Assembly: GCF_016861605.1 (NCBI RefSeq)
Contig: NZ_BOLM01000003.1
Coordinates: forward strand, 186,001 to 250,000
DNA: 64,000 bases
Source of the DNA: Levilactobacillus wangkuiensis
GTDB taxonomy: Bacteria > Bacillota > Bacilli > Lactobacillales > Lactobacillaceae
Reading direction: 5' to 3'
Each line of letters opens with the position of its first letter. Position 1 is the stretch's first letter. The translations under genes and the position numbers were made by a program. The notes under the pieces were generated by a model that had not been told where the DNA came from, searched no databases, and worked only from the letters and a program-made list of their open reading frames with translations. Below, piece by piece: positions 1-9,163 of this stretch.

Positions 1-1104
1 GAACCTGACCGGGTCAGCCTGGTTGCCGAAATCGGTGACGGCAACGGTCCCGTTGTTGGTTTTGATGGTCATGAAGACATCGTTGCTCTCGGTGACGCTG
101 CTAAATGGCAAGTAGAAGCCCTTTCCGCGACCATCAAAGACAACAACATGATTGGCCGAGGAACCTCCGACATGAAGTCTGGCTTGATGGCCGGCGTCTT
201 TGCCATGATCAATTTGAAAGAACAAAATGTGCCATTACACGGTACGTTGCGTTTCATGGCCACGGTCGGTGAAGAATACGGCCAATACGGTGCCCAACAA
301 CTCGGTGAGGCCGGCTACGCCAATGACCTCGACACGTTGATTGTCGGCGAACCTAGCGGGGCTCACAAACAACTCCTACTTCAAAAGCAGATTCAACACA
401 TGCTGCAAAGCGACGAGGCCGGTGCCAAGGCGCTGTTAGCCGCCAACCAGACCAATGAACAACACTTCATTGAACTGGCGCACAAGGGCTCACTGACCTA
501 CACCGTTCATTCTAAGGGGGTCGCTGCCCACAGCTCTATGCCTGAAATCGGCAAGAACGCCATCACGCCACTGATGACCTTCTACCAAAAGGAAGAAGCT
601 TACTTTGACAGCATCAAGAATTACCGTAACCCCGTTCTGGGCGCCATCACGCCGGTTGTAACGGTCATCAAGGGTGGCGAGCAGATCAACACGGTACCGG
701 CCAGTGCCGACTTATCCGTGAAGATCCGGACCATCCCCGAACTGCCAAACGCCGACATCACTGCCGCTATCAAGCAAATCATCGCTGACATCAACGCGCA
801 AGGCGCCGACCTCAGTTTGGACATTCTCAGTGACTTACGGCCAATGCACACCATGGAAGACACTGAACTCGTCACCACGGCCAAGCAAATTGCTGAAGAC
901 GTGCTGCAACAGAAATTGCCATTGATTGGCGTTCCCGGTGGCACCGACGCCTCTTCCTTCCTGGCGTTCAATCCGGACATCGACGTGATTGTCTTTGGAC
1001 CCGGTAACATTACCGCGCACCAGGTTAACGAGTACGTGGATCTGGACATGTACCACCGGTTTATCACCATTTACGAACGCCTAATCACTTCCTTGCTGAA
1101 ATAG
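1..1104 (+). CDS. dapE: ArgE/DapE family M20 metallopeptidase (5' truncated by window)
   Basis: The reading frame is open from base 1, so the N-terminus lies outside the window. Visible residues carry the M20 di-zinc signatures: FDGHEDIV near the edge (the GHxD metal site), GRGTSDMKSG (the GxGxxDMKGG-type site), GEEYG (general base Glu and metal Glu), GEPSG, and the C-terminal VPGGTDASSF followed by FGPG...AHQVNEY. The central lid/dimerisation domain contains HKGSLTYTVHSKGVAAHSS. The M20 family includes succinyl-diaminopimelate desuccinylase, which makes LL-DAP for lysine and peptidoglycan, as well as aminoacylases and dipeptidases; lactobacilli commonly annotate this type as DapE. About 368 codons are visible, close to full length. 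A family A repeat starts 7 bp after the stop, and an intrinsic terminator follows at about 1626. Confidence 0.85.
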   Translation, partial: EPDRVSLVAEIGDGNGPVVGFDGHEDIVALGDAAKWQVEALSATIKDNNMIGRGTSDMKSGLMAGVFAMINLKEQNVPLHGTLRFMATVGEEYGQYGAQQLGEAGYANDLDTLIVGEPSGAHKQLLLQKQIQHMLQSDEAGAKALLAANQTNEQHFIELAHKGSLTYTVHSKGVAAHSSMPEIGKNAITPLMTFYQKEEAYFDSIKNYRNPVLGAITPVVTVIKGGEQINTVPASADLSVKIRTIPELPNADITAAIKQIIADINAQGADLSLDILSDLRPMHTMEDTELVTTAKQIAEDVLQQKLPLIGVPGGTDASSFLAFNPDIDVIVFGPGNITAHQVNEYVDLDMYHRFITIYERLITSLLK

Positions 1105-1110
1105 GTTAAT

Positions 1111-1399
1111 GGGTTAAACTGGTCGTTGAACTGCGCCTCCGGGCTGGTGAAAATGGGCTTCGTCGCGTCCGTTCCCGCCGGTGAGCTCAAGGCGCCCTGC
1201 TGTGGGGTCGGTTCCAGCCAAAGGACGGGCTTCCACCTCAACTTTGAGCCAAGAATCGGTCTCAAAGGTTGCCCCATGGACTAGGCTGGAAAAGATCTCC
1301 AGCCAAGACCATCGACACAGCCGGGCACCTTGGCGCGACTCTGGTCACTCCCACGACTAGCCCATTTTCCCAGCCCTGCGGCTCACACTTGTTTAACCT
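1111..1399 (+). repeat. Family A structured intergenic repeat, copy A1
   Basis: The element is bounded by GGGTTAAAC at the left and GTTTAACC at the right. An inner terminal stem pairs GGCTGGTGAAAATGGGC with CCCATTTTCCCAGCC. Inside are a GCTGTG box pairing with CACAGC, a TTTGAG/CTCAAA hairpin, and a hairpin of the form GGCTGGA...TCCAGCC. It is in sense orientation directly behind the dapE stop and ahead of a terminator. Confidence 0.85.
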
Positions 1400-1625
1400 A
1401 TTTTGGGTCGGGCTCTCTGCTATCATCAATCGGTATTCAGTCCATTCAACTCTGAATGTTTGGCCACCGAGACCCTTCAACTCATGTTTGTTTAACCTAT
1501 TTCTGATTGGAATCTCTGCGACCAACTATAGTTCGAGCAGATTAACCAATTGGTAAGAAAGTCCAATCATGTATTAACCACTCTTTCGTCACAATGATTC
1601 CTCAAAATTAACCATTTAACCCAAA
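1400..1625. other. Non-coding tail after repeat A1
   Basis: No gene is visible. Two imperfect direct repeats containing TTGTTTAACCTATTT and a following TCTCTGC occur at about 1388-1427 and 1487-1521, suggesting a duplicated repeat end. Confidence 0.4.
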
Positions 1626-1677
1626 ACAAGCCGAAGACTGTTCATCTCCACGATGACAGTCTCCGACTTGTTTTTTT
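1626..1677 (+). terminator. Intrinsic terminator
   Basis: The stem ACAAG-CGAAGACTGT pairs with ACAGTCTCCG-CTTGT and is followed by seven T. It ends the dapE transcript after repeat A1. Confidence 0.85.
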
Positions 1678-1687
1678 ATCCCGAACA

Positions 1688-1725
1688 CCAAAAACAGCCG
1701 CCCTTTTACGGACGACTGCTTTTGG
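1688..1725 (-). terminator. Intrinsic terminator of the WxL operon
   Basis: On the minus strand, CCAAAAGCAGTCGTCC pairs with GGGCGGCTGTTTTTGG around a short A-rich loop. It lies about 170 bp beyond the last WxL-cluster gene. Confidence 0.7.
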
Positions 1726-1895
1726 GGACATAAACTATTGGACTTGCCACTTCCAGACGGGCACCCGGTCACGTTGGCAGTTAGCTGCTTACTGAGTAGT
1801 TAACCGGTAGTCGTCTGTGGCTGCCTTTACGGGGTCAAAGCGTACCCGCGACATTCCGTGTTGACTGTTTGGTTTTAACGTGGCATCCGGTTCCT

Positions 1896-4043
1896 CTAGC
1901 CTGGTGCATTGGCCAGTGACCACGTGAGCGTTCCCTGGTAGCGACCTTGGCTGGAGCTGCTCTGGATGTGCAAGAACACACCCGTTTGCGGTGTCCAGCT
2001 ACCGGCCACATCGACCAGCCCATCGTTGACGCTGTCGTCCGTCACGTGTGACAGAACGGGTGTCGGCGTTGGACCAATCGGTATCGTTTGGTAGGGCGTC
2101 ACGTACACTGGATAACCGGCCATGACCCGACCATCCTGGGCGGTAAACGCTGAGGCCTGCGCTGATAGCGTCCAGCGTTCGCTCGTCCCCCGGGTATCGC
2201 GAATCGCTAAGCGCCATTCTCCGGCGCGTTTGACCCGCTGTGCCCGTCCAGTTAATCGGGCGGCTTGGAAGCTCTCACTCGGGGAAATACTCGCAAATGT
2301 TAAGTTACCCGCCACCGTTAAAACGAGGGTGACTGGGCGTGAAGCATCGCCTTGTTCCGTGCGTGCCACCAACTTCAGACGGTTGGTTCCGCCTTGGAGT
2401 TGCGCGGCAGTTAACGGTACCTGAAACGTGCCATCTTGGCCGACAACTTGTTCTTTGAGCGTCTGCCCGTTGAGCACCGGGGTGACGACCACCCCAGGCT
2501 GCTGGGCCTCTGACGTCAGAATACCCACGTGTCCCCTGACCGTGGTATCCTGACCGACCTTCAGAGCGACGGGATTGTCGCTCGTCACGCGTAGCTCAAG
2601 ATCGGTTCTCGGATTGATGATAAAGTCCGGTGCATCCGCGGCACTAACCAGATCCGGAGAGGTAAACGTACTGGTCGTTGCCGGAACTTTGTGGGTTTGG
2701 GTGGCATTGGCTGCGTGCCCAGTCAACCTGATTGTCGCCGTCGGGTTTGCCACGTTCAGCTGTTTTGCCAGTTGAACCGGTAACCGGCCCTCCTGAATAG
2801 CCGCTACATCTAGCGACTGGGCCGTTCCGTCGGCATAAATCAGTTGACCATCCGTCACGTCAAAATTCTCGGGGATTTTTAAATCGGTGCGAACATCTGA
2901 CCATGGTTGGTTGCCACCGTGGTAGGTCAGCTGGTACTCCAGCAATAACCGGTCGTTGCTGAGGACCTGATCCCCGGTTTGAATCGTCCGCCGCCGCGTT
3001 AAATCAGTTAACGTTGCCTGGCTCGTCGCATCGATTAGACTGGGAACATTTTCCAAAACAACGAGGTTATTTTCAAAATACCGACTGCTCGCAGACGTCA
3101 ATCCCCAGCGGACTTTTCCGGTCTTGTTCGGATCAATTTTAGACGGCATGATCCGCGCCGATTGGCTGACGCCTGGTTGCCGTTCATTGGTCAGCGGATC
3201 CCGGTCGTCAAAGGTATAAGTCATGGTTTCGGCCTTAGCCGCCCACTTCAAGGTGAGGTGGTGCCACTGACCATTCGACAAGAAATCGGGCTCATTAACA
3301 TTGGCAATCAGGCCATTGTGCGTCATGCTATAAAAATAATCTTTCTGTCCGAGAAACGCCCCGAAGAAGTTGGTTGCCGGTAAAAAATGTTGCACGTAAG
3401 TCGTAGGTTGGGCGGGATAATTGGATGCGATGTGTACCGCCGGATAGTTGGTATCAAAGGCATTTGCCTTGCCTGCCGGCCGATTGTCCGGCTGGTCGTT
3501 GAAGTGCGTGTCGAACTCCAGCGCCCAGCTGTTCTGAATGGCGGACTTTGCCAGGTTGACCGCTGAAGCCTCGGTGGCGTCGGTATCTTTGGCCCAGACG
3601 CCCAGCGTTTCACCGGGAATCTGACCACTAACTTTACCACCTGGCATGGCGGCCAATGCGGCCGGATCATTTTGCAAGACAAACGCTAAGCCATCACCGG
3701 CTTGGGCGTCCTGATCACCCAGGTACAGCCACATCCGTAGCGTTTGGTTCTGCGTCAGGTTCAGCGCCCCCACGGTCGTTGACCACAACGCCCCAAATTG
3801 GTTGGGACCCGTGGTCAACTTGGCCGCTTCGGTGCCGGGAGACTGTGGATTGGTGCCCTCAACGACGGTTGCCGAGCTCTTATCAGTCGTTTTCGTCGTG
3901 ACAAACGGATCTGGCCGATTTAGGCGAATGCCCTGCGGTACTTTTTGGAGTGCCCTCGTGTAATCCGCATCGGCGTGCGCAACCACGCTGCCAAGGCAAA
4001 CGACTAGTAGAATCAAGCTAGCGCTCAGCCACCATTTCAACAA
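1896..4043 (-). CDS. Secreted L-type-lectin / WxL domain surface protein
   Basis: Signal peptide (LLKWWLSASLILLVVCLGSVVAHA) followed by a region typical of bacterial L-type lectin-like domains, roughly residues 50-330 (GDGLAFVLQNDP, GVWAKDT, ALEFDTHFNDQ, HIASNYPAQ). Ig-like or DUF11-like repeats follow, and the C-terminal WxL module carries both W motifs: RWTLSAQ and the terminal GTLTWSLANAP. WxL domains bind peptidoglycan non-covalently, so this should be a wall-attached carbohydrate-binding protein. It is the last gene of a three-gene cluster. The start is not ATG: AGGAGG lies 8 nt before the TTG at 4043, whereas the TTG at 4049 is only 2 nt from it. Length is about 715 aa. The ligand is unknown. 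Confidence 0.85.
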   Translation of the reverse strand: MLKWWLSASLILLVVCLGSVVAHADADYTRALQKVPQGIRLNRPDPFVTTKTTDKSSATVVEGTNPQSPGTEAAKLTTGPNQFGALWSTTVGALNLTQNQTLRMWLYLGDQDAQAGDGLAFVLQNDPAALAAMPGGKVSGQIPGETLGVWAKDTDATEASAVNLAKSAIQNSWALEFDTHFNDQPDNRPAGKANAFDTNYPAVHIASNYPAQPTTYVQHFLPATNFFGAFLGQKDYFYSMTHNGLIANVNEPDFLSNGQWHHLTLKWAAKAETMTYTFDDRDPLTNERQPGVSQSARIMPSKIDPNKTGKVRWGLTSASSRYFENNLVVLENVPSLIDATSQATLTDLTRRRTIQTGDQVLSNDRLLLEYQLTYHGGNQPWSDVRTDLKIPENFDVTDGQLIYADGTAQSLDVAAIQEGRLPVQLAKQLNVANPTATIRLTGHAANATQTHKVPATTSTFTSPDLVSAADAPDFIINPRTDLELRVTSDNPVALKVGQDTTVRGHVGILTSEAQQPGVVVTPVLNGQTLKEQVVGQDGTFQVPLTAAQLQGGTNRLKLVARTEQGDASRPVTLVLTVAGNLTFASISPSESFQAARLTGRAQRVKRAGEWRLAIRDTRGTSERWTLSAQASAFTAQDGRVMAGYPVYVTPYQTIPIGPTPTPVLSHVTDDSVNDGLVDVAGSWTPQTGVFLHIQSSSSQGRYQGTLTWSLANAPG

Positions 4044-4055
4044 CGCCAATCCCTC

Positions 4056-5081
4056 CTATTTCGCTGATTTTTGGTGCCGATTGCGATACCACAGGTAGCC
4101 AATGATTGCTAACAATAAAGCAATCAACAGGCCTAATAAAGCATACAACCAGTAGTTAGGCTGCTGCGTTGGCGTCAAGACGGTCTTGTTCATCCGCTTG
4201 ACGGTGCGGTTCGCAATGGTGAAGTTACGGGTAAACTGCCAATCTCGTTTGCCAGCTTGGGCCGTTAGATGCAGGGTGTACTGCCCCGCCGGTAAGTTCT
4301 GGGTCCCCCACGGAATCCCAAAGTTAAAGTTACTGTTGGGCGCCATCCCCAGCCCACTCTGCTGTTGCCGGATGAGGGTCTGGGTCGCGCCGACCTTGGT
4401 AACTCGCGCATTGATCTTCAGTTTTTGCATAATGCCTGGCTCAGGGTTTTGCAGATTGGCCGTCACAAAATTGCGGCGGTTGATCTGTGTCGCTTGAATC
4501 TGATGTAGTAACAGGTTCGGCGCTACTGGCTGGCGACTCTCTTGCAACTCGATGCCGATTGCATAGGCAAAGGCATTTTGGATGGTAAAGTGAGCCGTTG
4601 GCTTTTTCGTTTTGTCGGGAACCTGTTCCACATACACGCCACCGAGAATCATTCCCCGGAGCCGTTTGGCGGGCATCGTATAGGTGAGCGTCACTTGTTT
4701 CCGGGCATTAGCTGGGACCGTGACCTTCTGGTTGGACGCCCGACTGAAAATGTCTTTGATGCCGACCTTCAGCGATTGATCCAACTGTGGCTTGAGCTGA
4801 CTGTAGTCGATCACCCCGTTATCGTTGGTGATGGCTTGGGTCACACTGACATTGAATGATTGCTGGCGGTTACTGGTGTTCGTAATATAAATCGTCAGGT
4901 GTTGTTGCGCCCGGGGTTGTGTCAGTAGGTCAAAGTAGCCGGCCTGCTTGTTCAACTGATTACTGGGTAACGACGCTTTAACGGTATAGCCTACGGAATC
5001 CGCGGCAGCCGTCGGTACGTGACCGGCTAACGTCAACATGGCCAGTCCAATGGCAAACAAAATTTTTAGTCCCCGATTCAT
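4056..5081 (-). CDS. DUF916/DUF3324 WxL-cluster membrane-anchored surface protein
   Basis: Start ATG at 5081 is preceded by GAGGGGGAG, which is better placed than the TTG at 5105. Signal peptide (LKILFAIGLAMLTLAGHVPTAAA), then two beta-sandwich domains with the family landmarks GYFDLLTQPRAQQHLTIYITN (DUF916) and AFAYAIGI...NRRNFVTANLQNPEPGIMQKLKINARV (DUF3324). One C-terminal membrane helix follows (YWLYALLGLLIALLLAIIGYLWY) with a basic tail, giving a topology with the bulk outside. In Gram-positive csc/WxL clusters this protein type anchors or presents WxL proteins and has been proposed to bind peptidoglycan. It is co-directional with the WxL gene upstream (46 bp gap) and the lectin-WxL gene downstream (12 bp). 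Confidence 0.9.
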   Translation of the reverse strand: MNRGLKILFAIGLAMLTLAGHVPTAAADSVGYTVKASLPSNQLNKQAGYFDLLTQPRAQQHLTIYITNTSNRQQSFNVSVTQAITNDNGVIDYSQLKPQLDQSLKVGIKDIFSRASNQKVTVPANARKQVTLTYTMPAKRLRGMILGGVYVEQVPDKTKKPTAHFTIQNAFAYAIGIELQESRQPVAPNLLLHQIQATQINRRNFVTANLQNPEPGIMQKLKINARVTKVGATQTLIRQQQSGLGMAPNSNFNFGIPWGTQNLPAGQYTLHLTAQAGKRDWQFTRNFTIANRTVKRMNKTVLTPTQQPNYWLYALLGLLIALLLAIIGYLWYRNRHQKSAK

Positions 5082-5127
5082 CACTGACTCCCCCTCAGTC
5101 ACCAAATTAACTACCGGTCAGCCATCA

Positions 5128-5778
5128 TCATTGTGGCGTCTCACTCAGCTGCCACGTCAGCGTTGAGGTGTAGTCCCCAGGAAGTTGCCCAGCGGGAACC
5201 GTCAAGTTAACTTTGGCTGGGGCATAGGTCGCGTCCCACACACCTAAGCCACCCTTGGCTTCAGCGGCGAAGACTAACTGATTGATGCTGCCACCCTCGA
5301 GCGGCGAAATCGTCGCAATTGGTGTGGCCGAAGGGTTGCCCTCGTTGGCTGCATCTACGCTCGCGTCACCTAAACTCAGAACAGCACCGTTCAAGGTATC
5401 GCCCGCGGTATCCGTGAATGGCGTGTTCTTTAACTGAACGCTCCACCCAGTGGCTACCCCAGGATTAGAAACCTCAAGCGGATTGTCGACGGTCGTTGAG
5501 AAGTAATTCCCGTTGACCTTGCCGTTAGGTGCTGGGTTGCTCCCAAAGCTAATGTTTGGGGCACTATCCAGTGAAACAGCTGCGTTTGGATCCATGGTAA
5601 AGTCTGCAGACGTTGTCGTGTTTTCCATGGTAGTGGCAGATGAACTGCTACTACTGTCGCTGCTACTGCTGGTATCGGTAGTTGCCGCTGCAGCTGGAAG
5701 CGCACCGGCAAAGCCAATCCCGAGGCCTAGAATCGCTAGGCTACTCAGCAGCGAAACCTTTAATCTGCGAGTCATCAT
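5128..5778 (-). CDS. Secreted WxL domain protein
   Basis: About 216 aa. AGAGGAG stands 5 nt before the ATG at 5778. Signal peptide (LKVSLLSSLAILGLGIGFAGALPAAAA), a low-complexity Ser/Thr linker at about residues 35-55, then a single WxL domain with GWSVQLKN and the terminal TSTLTWQLSETPQ. The domain is expected to bind peptidoglycan non-covalently. It is the first gene of the operon with the DUF916/DUF3324 protein and the lectin-WxL protein, the canonical minimal csc composition. A family A repeat (A2) lies upstream, pointing away from this gene. Confidence 0.9.
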   Translation of the reverse strand: MMTRRLKVSLLSSLAILGLGIGFAGALPAAAATTDTSSSSDSSSSSSATTMENTTTSADFTMDPNAAVSLDSAPNISFGSNPAPNGKVNGNYFSTTVDNPLEVSNPGVATGWSVQLKNTPFTDTAGDTLNGAVLSLGDASVDAANEGNPSATPIATISPLEGGSINQLVFAAEAKGGLGVWDATYAPAKVNLTVPAGQLPGDYTSTLTWQLSETPQ

Positions 5779-5836
5779 ACTCACTCCTCTAAAAGTTAGT
5801 CCTACGATCTCCGGGCTGCTTTGAAAATAACGATTA

Positions 5837-6038
5837 GCAAATGGTTCGTTCCCGGCGGCGGGCTCAAACCGCCCTATTGTGGGGCCGGTTCCAGCCTGTG
5901 GGACGGGCTTCCACCTTGACTTTGAGCCTGAAGAACGGTCTCAAGGGTCATCCCCTGCTCTAAGCTGAGTGAAAAACCTCAGCTTAGACCAGCGACACAA
6001 CTGAGCGGTTTGGCCCGCCTCTGGTCGCTAACATTTGC
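5837..6038 (+). repeat. Family A structured intergenic repeat, copy A2
   Basis: The terminal stem is GCAAATG...CATTTGC. The box that is GCTGTG in other copies is ATTGTG here, and its partner changes to CACAAC, so pairing is kept. The second hairpin is CTAAGCTGAG/CTCAGCTTAG. The copy is antisense to the WxL operon downstream. Confidence 0.85.
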
Positions 6039-6370
6039 AGTTATTTTCTAACTACTCCGCGCATACGTTTGGGATAGATGAGTTGCCGTCCCGTTAATCA
6101 GTTAGGCCTGTTGCCGTGCCCCTCACCGACTGTTGCTATCATTGAGGGGGACCTGCTGACAAACTGGCTTTAAACCCATTACCCATCAATCATAGTCTCA
6201 TGATTACCAGTTTTAGAGTAAACGAATAGCCCCGGTAATGGCTGAGCCACCCGTAAGTTGATTACCTAACTTGTTCCGTGTCGGCCACTTGGTCCGCCGA
6301 CGGTCTTACTAAATAATTCCTTTAGTAGCCAATTGCTTGATTCACTAATGATGATAACCGGTTCCAAATA
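6039..6370. other. Intergenic region without recognisable feature
   Basis: About 330 bp with no convincing ORF. A CCCCTCACCGACTGTTGCTATCATTGAGGGG-like inverted repeat is at about 6119-6151, without a T-run. Confidence 0.4.
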
Positions 6371-6396
6371 AAAAGACCAGCTTTAAGCCGGCCTTT
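6371..6396 (-). terminator. Intrinsic terminator
   Basis: On the minus strand, AAAGGCCGGC-TTAAA-GCTGGTCTTTTT lies directly behind the stop at 6410. Confidence 0.8.
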
Positions 6397-6409
6397 CGTA
6401 CCTAGTCGT

Positions 6410-7072
6410 TTAATGATGGAAGTCGGCCACGGTTAAGGCCAACAACCCGTTTAACCATTCACGAGTGGTGTCATCCGGGGTTCCCTGAATCTGATACCCC
6501 AAGGGACTAAACAGGGCGTCGACTGCGGGCCATTGTACCTGGCCATCGTGGAAGAAACTCTGCGTCAGCCGCTCCGGTTGTTCGGGCGTGATGGGCGTTG
6601 CCATGACAGTTAGTAAGTTCACGGCCAGTTGGTCGGCCACCAGGGCCGCATACGCCGTCGCCGTCAGGGGCTTCACGATTTGTCGGCGCGTGGTCAGTGG
6701 CACGGCTGGTCCCTCTCGCAACAGGAACTTTTGCCAGTTCATCACCTGTCCCAGCAGGACGCCGTAAAATTGCCACGGCACCTGATTGCCAATCCGCTTC
6801 AACGTGGTGGCCGTGGTGGACGCAATGTCCCACTGCACCTGTGACTCACCTTGCGCCAGTACAGTGGTCAGCCATTCACTGAAAAAGCGCTGAACGGTGG
6901 CGTCCACTAAGGGTGAGCGCTTGCTGCCCTGGGTCAAATGGTAACGGCCGAGGAGAAAGTCCTCTACCTGTTGCCAGTCGATGACGTTGCCGGCCTGGCG
7001 CTGTTTGCGGCGCTTTAGCTGGCGTAATTGTTTTAGACGACTCGATTTGCCGTAATTCCCTGGTCGACTCAT
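6410..7072 (-). CDS. Hypothetical protein, 220 aa
   Basis: I do not recognise a family. The N-terminal 25 residues are very basic (SSRLKQLRQLKRRKQRQ), suggesting nucleic-acid or membrane-surface contact. The rest is predicted globular and mostly helical, without signal peptide or membrane segments. GAAGGAG precedes the ATG by 9 nt, so the start is secure. It is a single-gene unit with its own terminator, flanked by family A repeats A2 and A3. The ordinary RBS and base composition argue for a real gene. Confidence 0.7.
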   Translation of the reverse strand: MSRPGNYGKSSRLKQLRQLKRRKQRQAGNVIDWQQVEDFLLGRYHLTQGSKRSPLVDATVQRFFSEWLTTVLAQGESQVQWDIASTTATTLKRIGNQVPWQFYGVLLGQVMNWQKFLLREGPAVPLTTRRQIVKPLTATAYAALVADQLAVNLLTVMATPITPEQPERLTQSFFHDGQVQWPAVDALFSPLGYQIQGTPDDTTREWLNGLLALTVADFHH

Positions 7073-7145
7073 ATTCTTTTGCTCCTTCTTTGGGGTTTTC
7101 CTTTTTTGTTGTGTTAGTGCTTAAGGTCAAGTGCGTGTGTAATTG

Positions 7146-7334
7146 GCCGCCTGCGGCTTCCAGGACTACGCCTGCTGTGGGGCCCGGTTCCGGCCTGAGG
7201 GGCGGTCCTCCACCTCGCTTTGAAACCTCGCTGAAATTCGCGAGTTTCCAAAGTCGTCCCAGGCTGTAAGCCGGCTCAGAAACGCCGACTAACACCCTCG
7301 ACACAGCTGGCTCCGTCCTGGCTTCCTCCGGCTC
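7146..7334 (+). repeat. Family A structured intergenic repeat, copy A3
   Basis: The terminal stem is GGCTTCCAGGA...TCCTGGCTTCCTCCGGC. The first hairpin is extended (TTTGAAACCTCGC...GCGAGTTTCCAAA), and GCTGTG/CACAGC is retained. The copy is antisense to the unknown gene at 6410-7072. Confidence 0.8.
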
Positions 7335-7553
7335 TGATTGGGCGTTATGTCTACTCTGGTTTGGAAAACCCAAAGCAGGCGCTGGTCATATTCGTCGCTG
7401 GTGGCGGTATAGATGGTCAACATTCTTATTGTGATTCGGTTGCCCTAACTCGTTGTTGGTAGTGCGGAATCGTGCTGACCTTTTTTCCTCAGTTACTGTA
7501 TCATACCGCAACCTTGCGGTGAATTAAAAGGTTAATCAGCCATCTAAGCACAT
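7335..7553. other. Intergenic, no gene recognised
   Basis: About 220 bp between repeat A3 and the permease terminator. I see no ORF or clear signal. Confidence 0.4.
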
Positions 7554-7587
7554 AGAAAGGCCCAGTCCATAACTACTGAACTGGGCC
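7554..7587 (-). terminator. Intrinsic terminator of the permease gene
   Basis: GGCCCAGT...ACTGGGCC with TTTCT on the minus strand. It lies beyond the short repeat copy A14. Confidence 0.75.
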
Positions 7588-7655
7588 CCAATACACATTT
7601 AATTTTATTAAACTTACAGTGAAACTGTCGCTGCTAACGACACACAGATTGTCAT

Positions 7656-7742
7656 CGCCGGAGTCAGCCAGGCACAGAGCCAGCTGTGTCGGTGGCGTTA
7701 GTCGTTCCCCATAGCAGGCGGCGTGCCTGGCTGACGGAGGCG
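7656..7742 (-). repeat. Family A repeat, short copy A14
   Basis: An 87-bp version that keeps the outer stem (GCCTCCGTCAGCCAGGCAC with GTGCCTGGCTGACTCCGGC) and the CTATGGGG and ACACAGC boxes, but has lost the first hairpin. It sits 10 bp behind the permease stop in sense orientation, ahead of the terminator. Confidence 0.75.
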
Positions 7743-7752
7743 TTAAACCCAG

Positions 7753-9123
7753 TTATTTCTTAGCCGCAGCCTTTTCCCGTGGCTGGTACTTGCGGAAGTA
7801 GATGATGGTCATGATGGCCAAGAAGACCACCCCAACCAAGATGGATACCCGCGTTTCTGGGTTCAGGAACATGAAGATCAGTGTAATGGCCAAGAAGACC
7901 AGCGTGATGTAGTTCGACCATGGCGCAAACGGCATCTTAAATGGATGGTTGGCCATTTCCTTCGGATTTTGCTTGCGGAACTCGATTTCACTGATCAAAA
8001 TCACGAACCATGGCACCATGCCGGGCAGGACACTGGAACTGTAAACCATGACGAAGATTTGGCTCGCATCCTTGAAGAACATCGGTAGCACCACGTTTAA
8101 GACCACCCCAATCGCAATCCCCAAGGAAATCGCGATGACGGAGTAAAATGGCACCCCATGACGGTTAAGCAGCGTGACCTTTCGGGGCAGCTGACCCTTG
8201 TCCGCCAAGGTAAAGGCCATCCGGCTGGCACTGTAGATGCCGGAGTTAGACCCGGACAGCGCGGCCGTCACAACCACGAAGTTGATGATGGAAGCCGCTG
8301 CCGTAATCCCAATCTTAGCAAACGTTTGAACGAATGGTGAGCCAATTTGGTTCAATTGGTTCCACGGATAGATGGCCACAATCACAAAGATTGCGCCCAC
8401 GTAGAAAATTAAAATCCGGGCAACCGTCGAACGAATCGCGGCGACCAAGGTGTGTTGCGGGTTCTCGGCTTCACCGGCCGTGACCCCAATCAACTCGATA
8501 CCTTGATACGACGCCAACACGATGGCCAACGCGTAAATGAAGCCCTTGGCCCCACCGGTGAAGAAGCCACCGTGACTCCACAAGTTACTGATACCAACCG
8601 CGTGACCGCCATTCCCAAAGCCAAACAGGATGACCCCCAAGCCGGCAATGATCATTAAAATAATCGTGACCACTTTAATCAGGGCAAACCAGAATTCCAG
8701 TTCCCCGAACATTTTCACGGAGATCAGGTTGGCGATACAGAGGAACGTGATGGCGACCAGGCCGGGGATCCAGTCCGGTAGGTTGGGCCACCAGAAGCGG
8801 AAATACCCGCCCAGCGCAATCATTTCACTCATGCCGACCACGATGAACTGGAAGATGTTACTCCAGGCGGTCAGGAACCCAAAGACGGGGTGCATGTATT
8901 CAGACGCAAACGTTGCGAACGAGCCGGTTGTGGGGTGAACGTAAAGCATTTCGCCCAACGCCCGCATAATTAAGTATAAGAAAACTCCTGAAATAATATA
9001 CGCGATAAGGACGGAAGGTCCCGTCCACTTGATTGTGGAACCAGACCCCATAAATAATCCAACGCCGATTGTACCGCCCAACGCAATCATCTGCATTTGA
9101 CGGGCACTTAGTTTTCTCTGCAA
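7753..9123 (-). CDS. Amino acid permease (APC superfamily, AAT-type)
   Basis: 456 aa with about 12 membrane helices. The N-terminus carries the family signature around residues 10-30 (MIALGGTIGVGLFMGSG) that forms the substrate site in helix 1. Other APC landmarks are EYMHPVFGFLTAW, GIELIGVTAGEAENP and the helix 8 region SGSNSGIYSASRM. This is a proton-coupled uptake carrier in the cytoplasmic membrane; substrate specificity cannot be read from the sequence. The start is TTG at 9123 with GAAGGA 7 nt upstream, and there is no nearby ATG. Repeat copy A4 lies in the upstream region and A14 just behind the stop. Confidence 0.9.
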   Translation of the reverse strand: MQRKLSARQMQMIALGGTIGVGLFMGSGSTIKWTGPSVLIAYIISGVFLYLIMRALGEMLYVHPTTGSFATFASEYMHPVFGFLTAWSNIFQFIVVGMSEMIALGGYFRFWWPNLPDWIPGLVAITFLCIANLISVKMFGELEFWFALIKVVTIILMIIAGLGVILFGFGNGGHAVGISNLWSHGGFFTGGAKGFIYALAIVLASYQGIELIGVTAGEAENPQHTLVAAIRSTVARILIFYVGAIFVIVAIYPWNQLNQIGSPFVQTFAKIGITAAASIINFVVVTAALSGSNSGIYSASRMAFTLADKGQLPRKVTLLNRHGVPFYSVIAISLGIAIGVVLNVVLPMFFKDASQIFVMVYSSSVLPGMVPWFVILISEIEFRKQNPKEMANHPFKMPFAPWSNYITLVFLAITLIFMFLNPETRVSILVGVVFLAIMTIIYFRKYQPREKAAAKK

Positions 9124-9163
9124 TCTAATTCCTTCTTTCTGTACATATGATCACGCTTGGTTC

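Noticed and set aside
1262-1556. Overlapping open frames of 87 and 95 codons on both strands
   Set aside because: They lie inside and beside repeat A1, have no RBS and arise from the repeat's base composition.
6876-7373. 165-codon open frame on the minus strand
   Set aside because: It runs through repeat A3 and into the unknown gene in another frame. No RBS or recognisable sequence.
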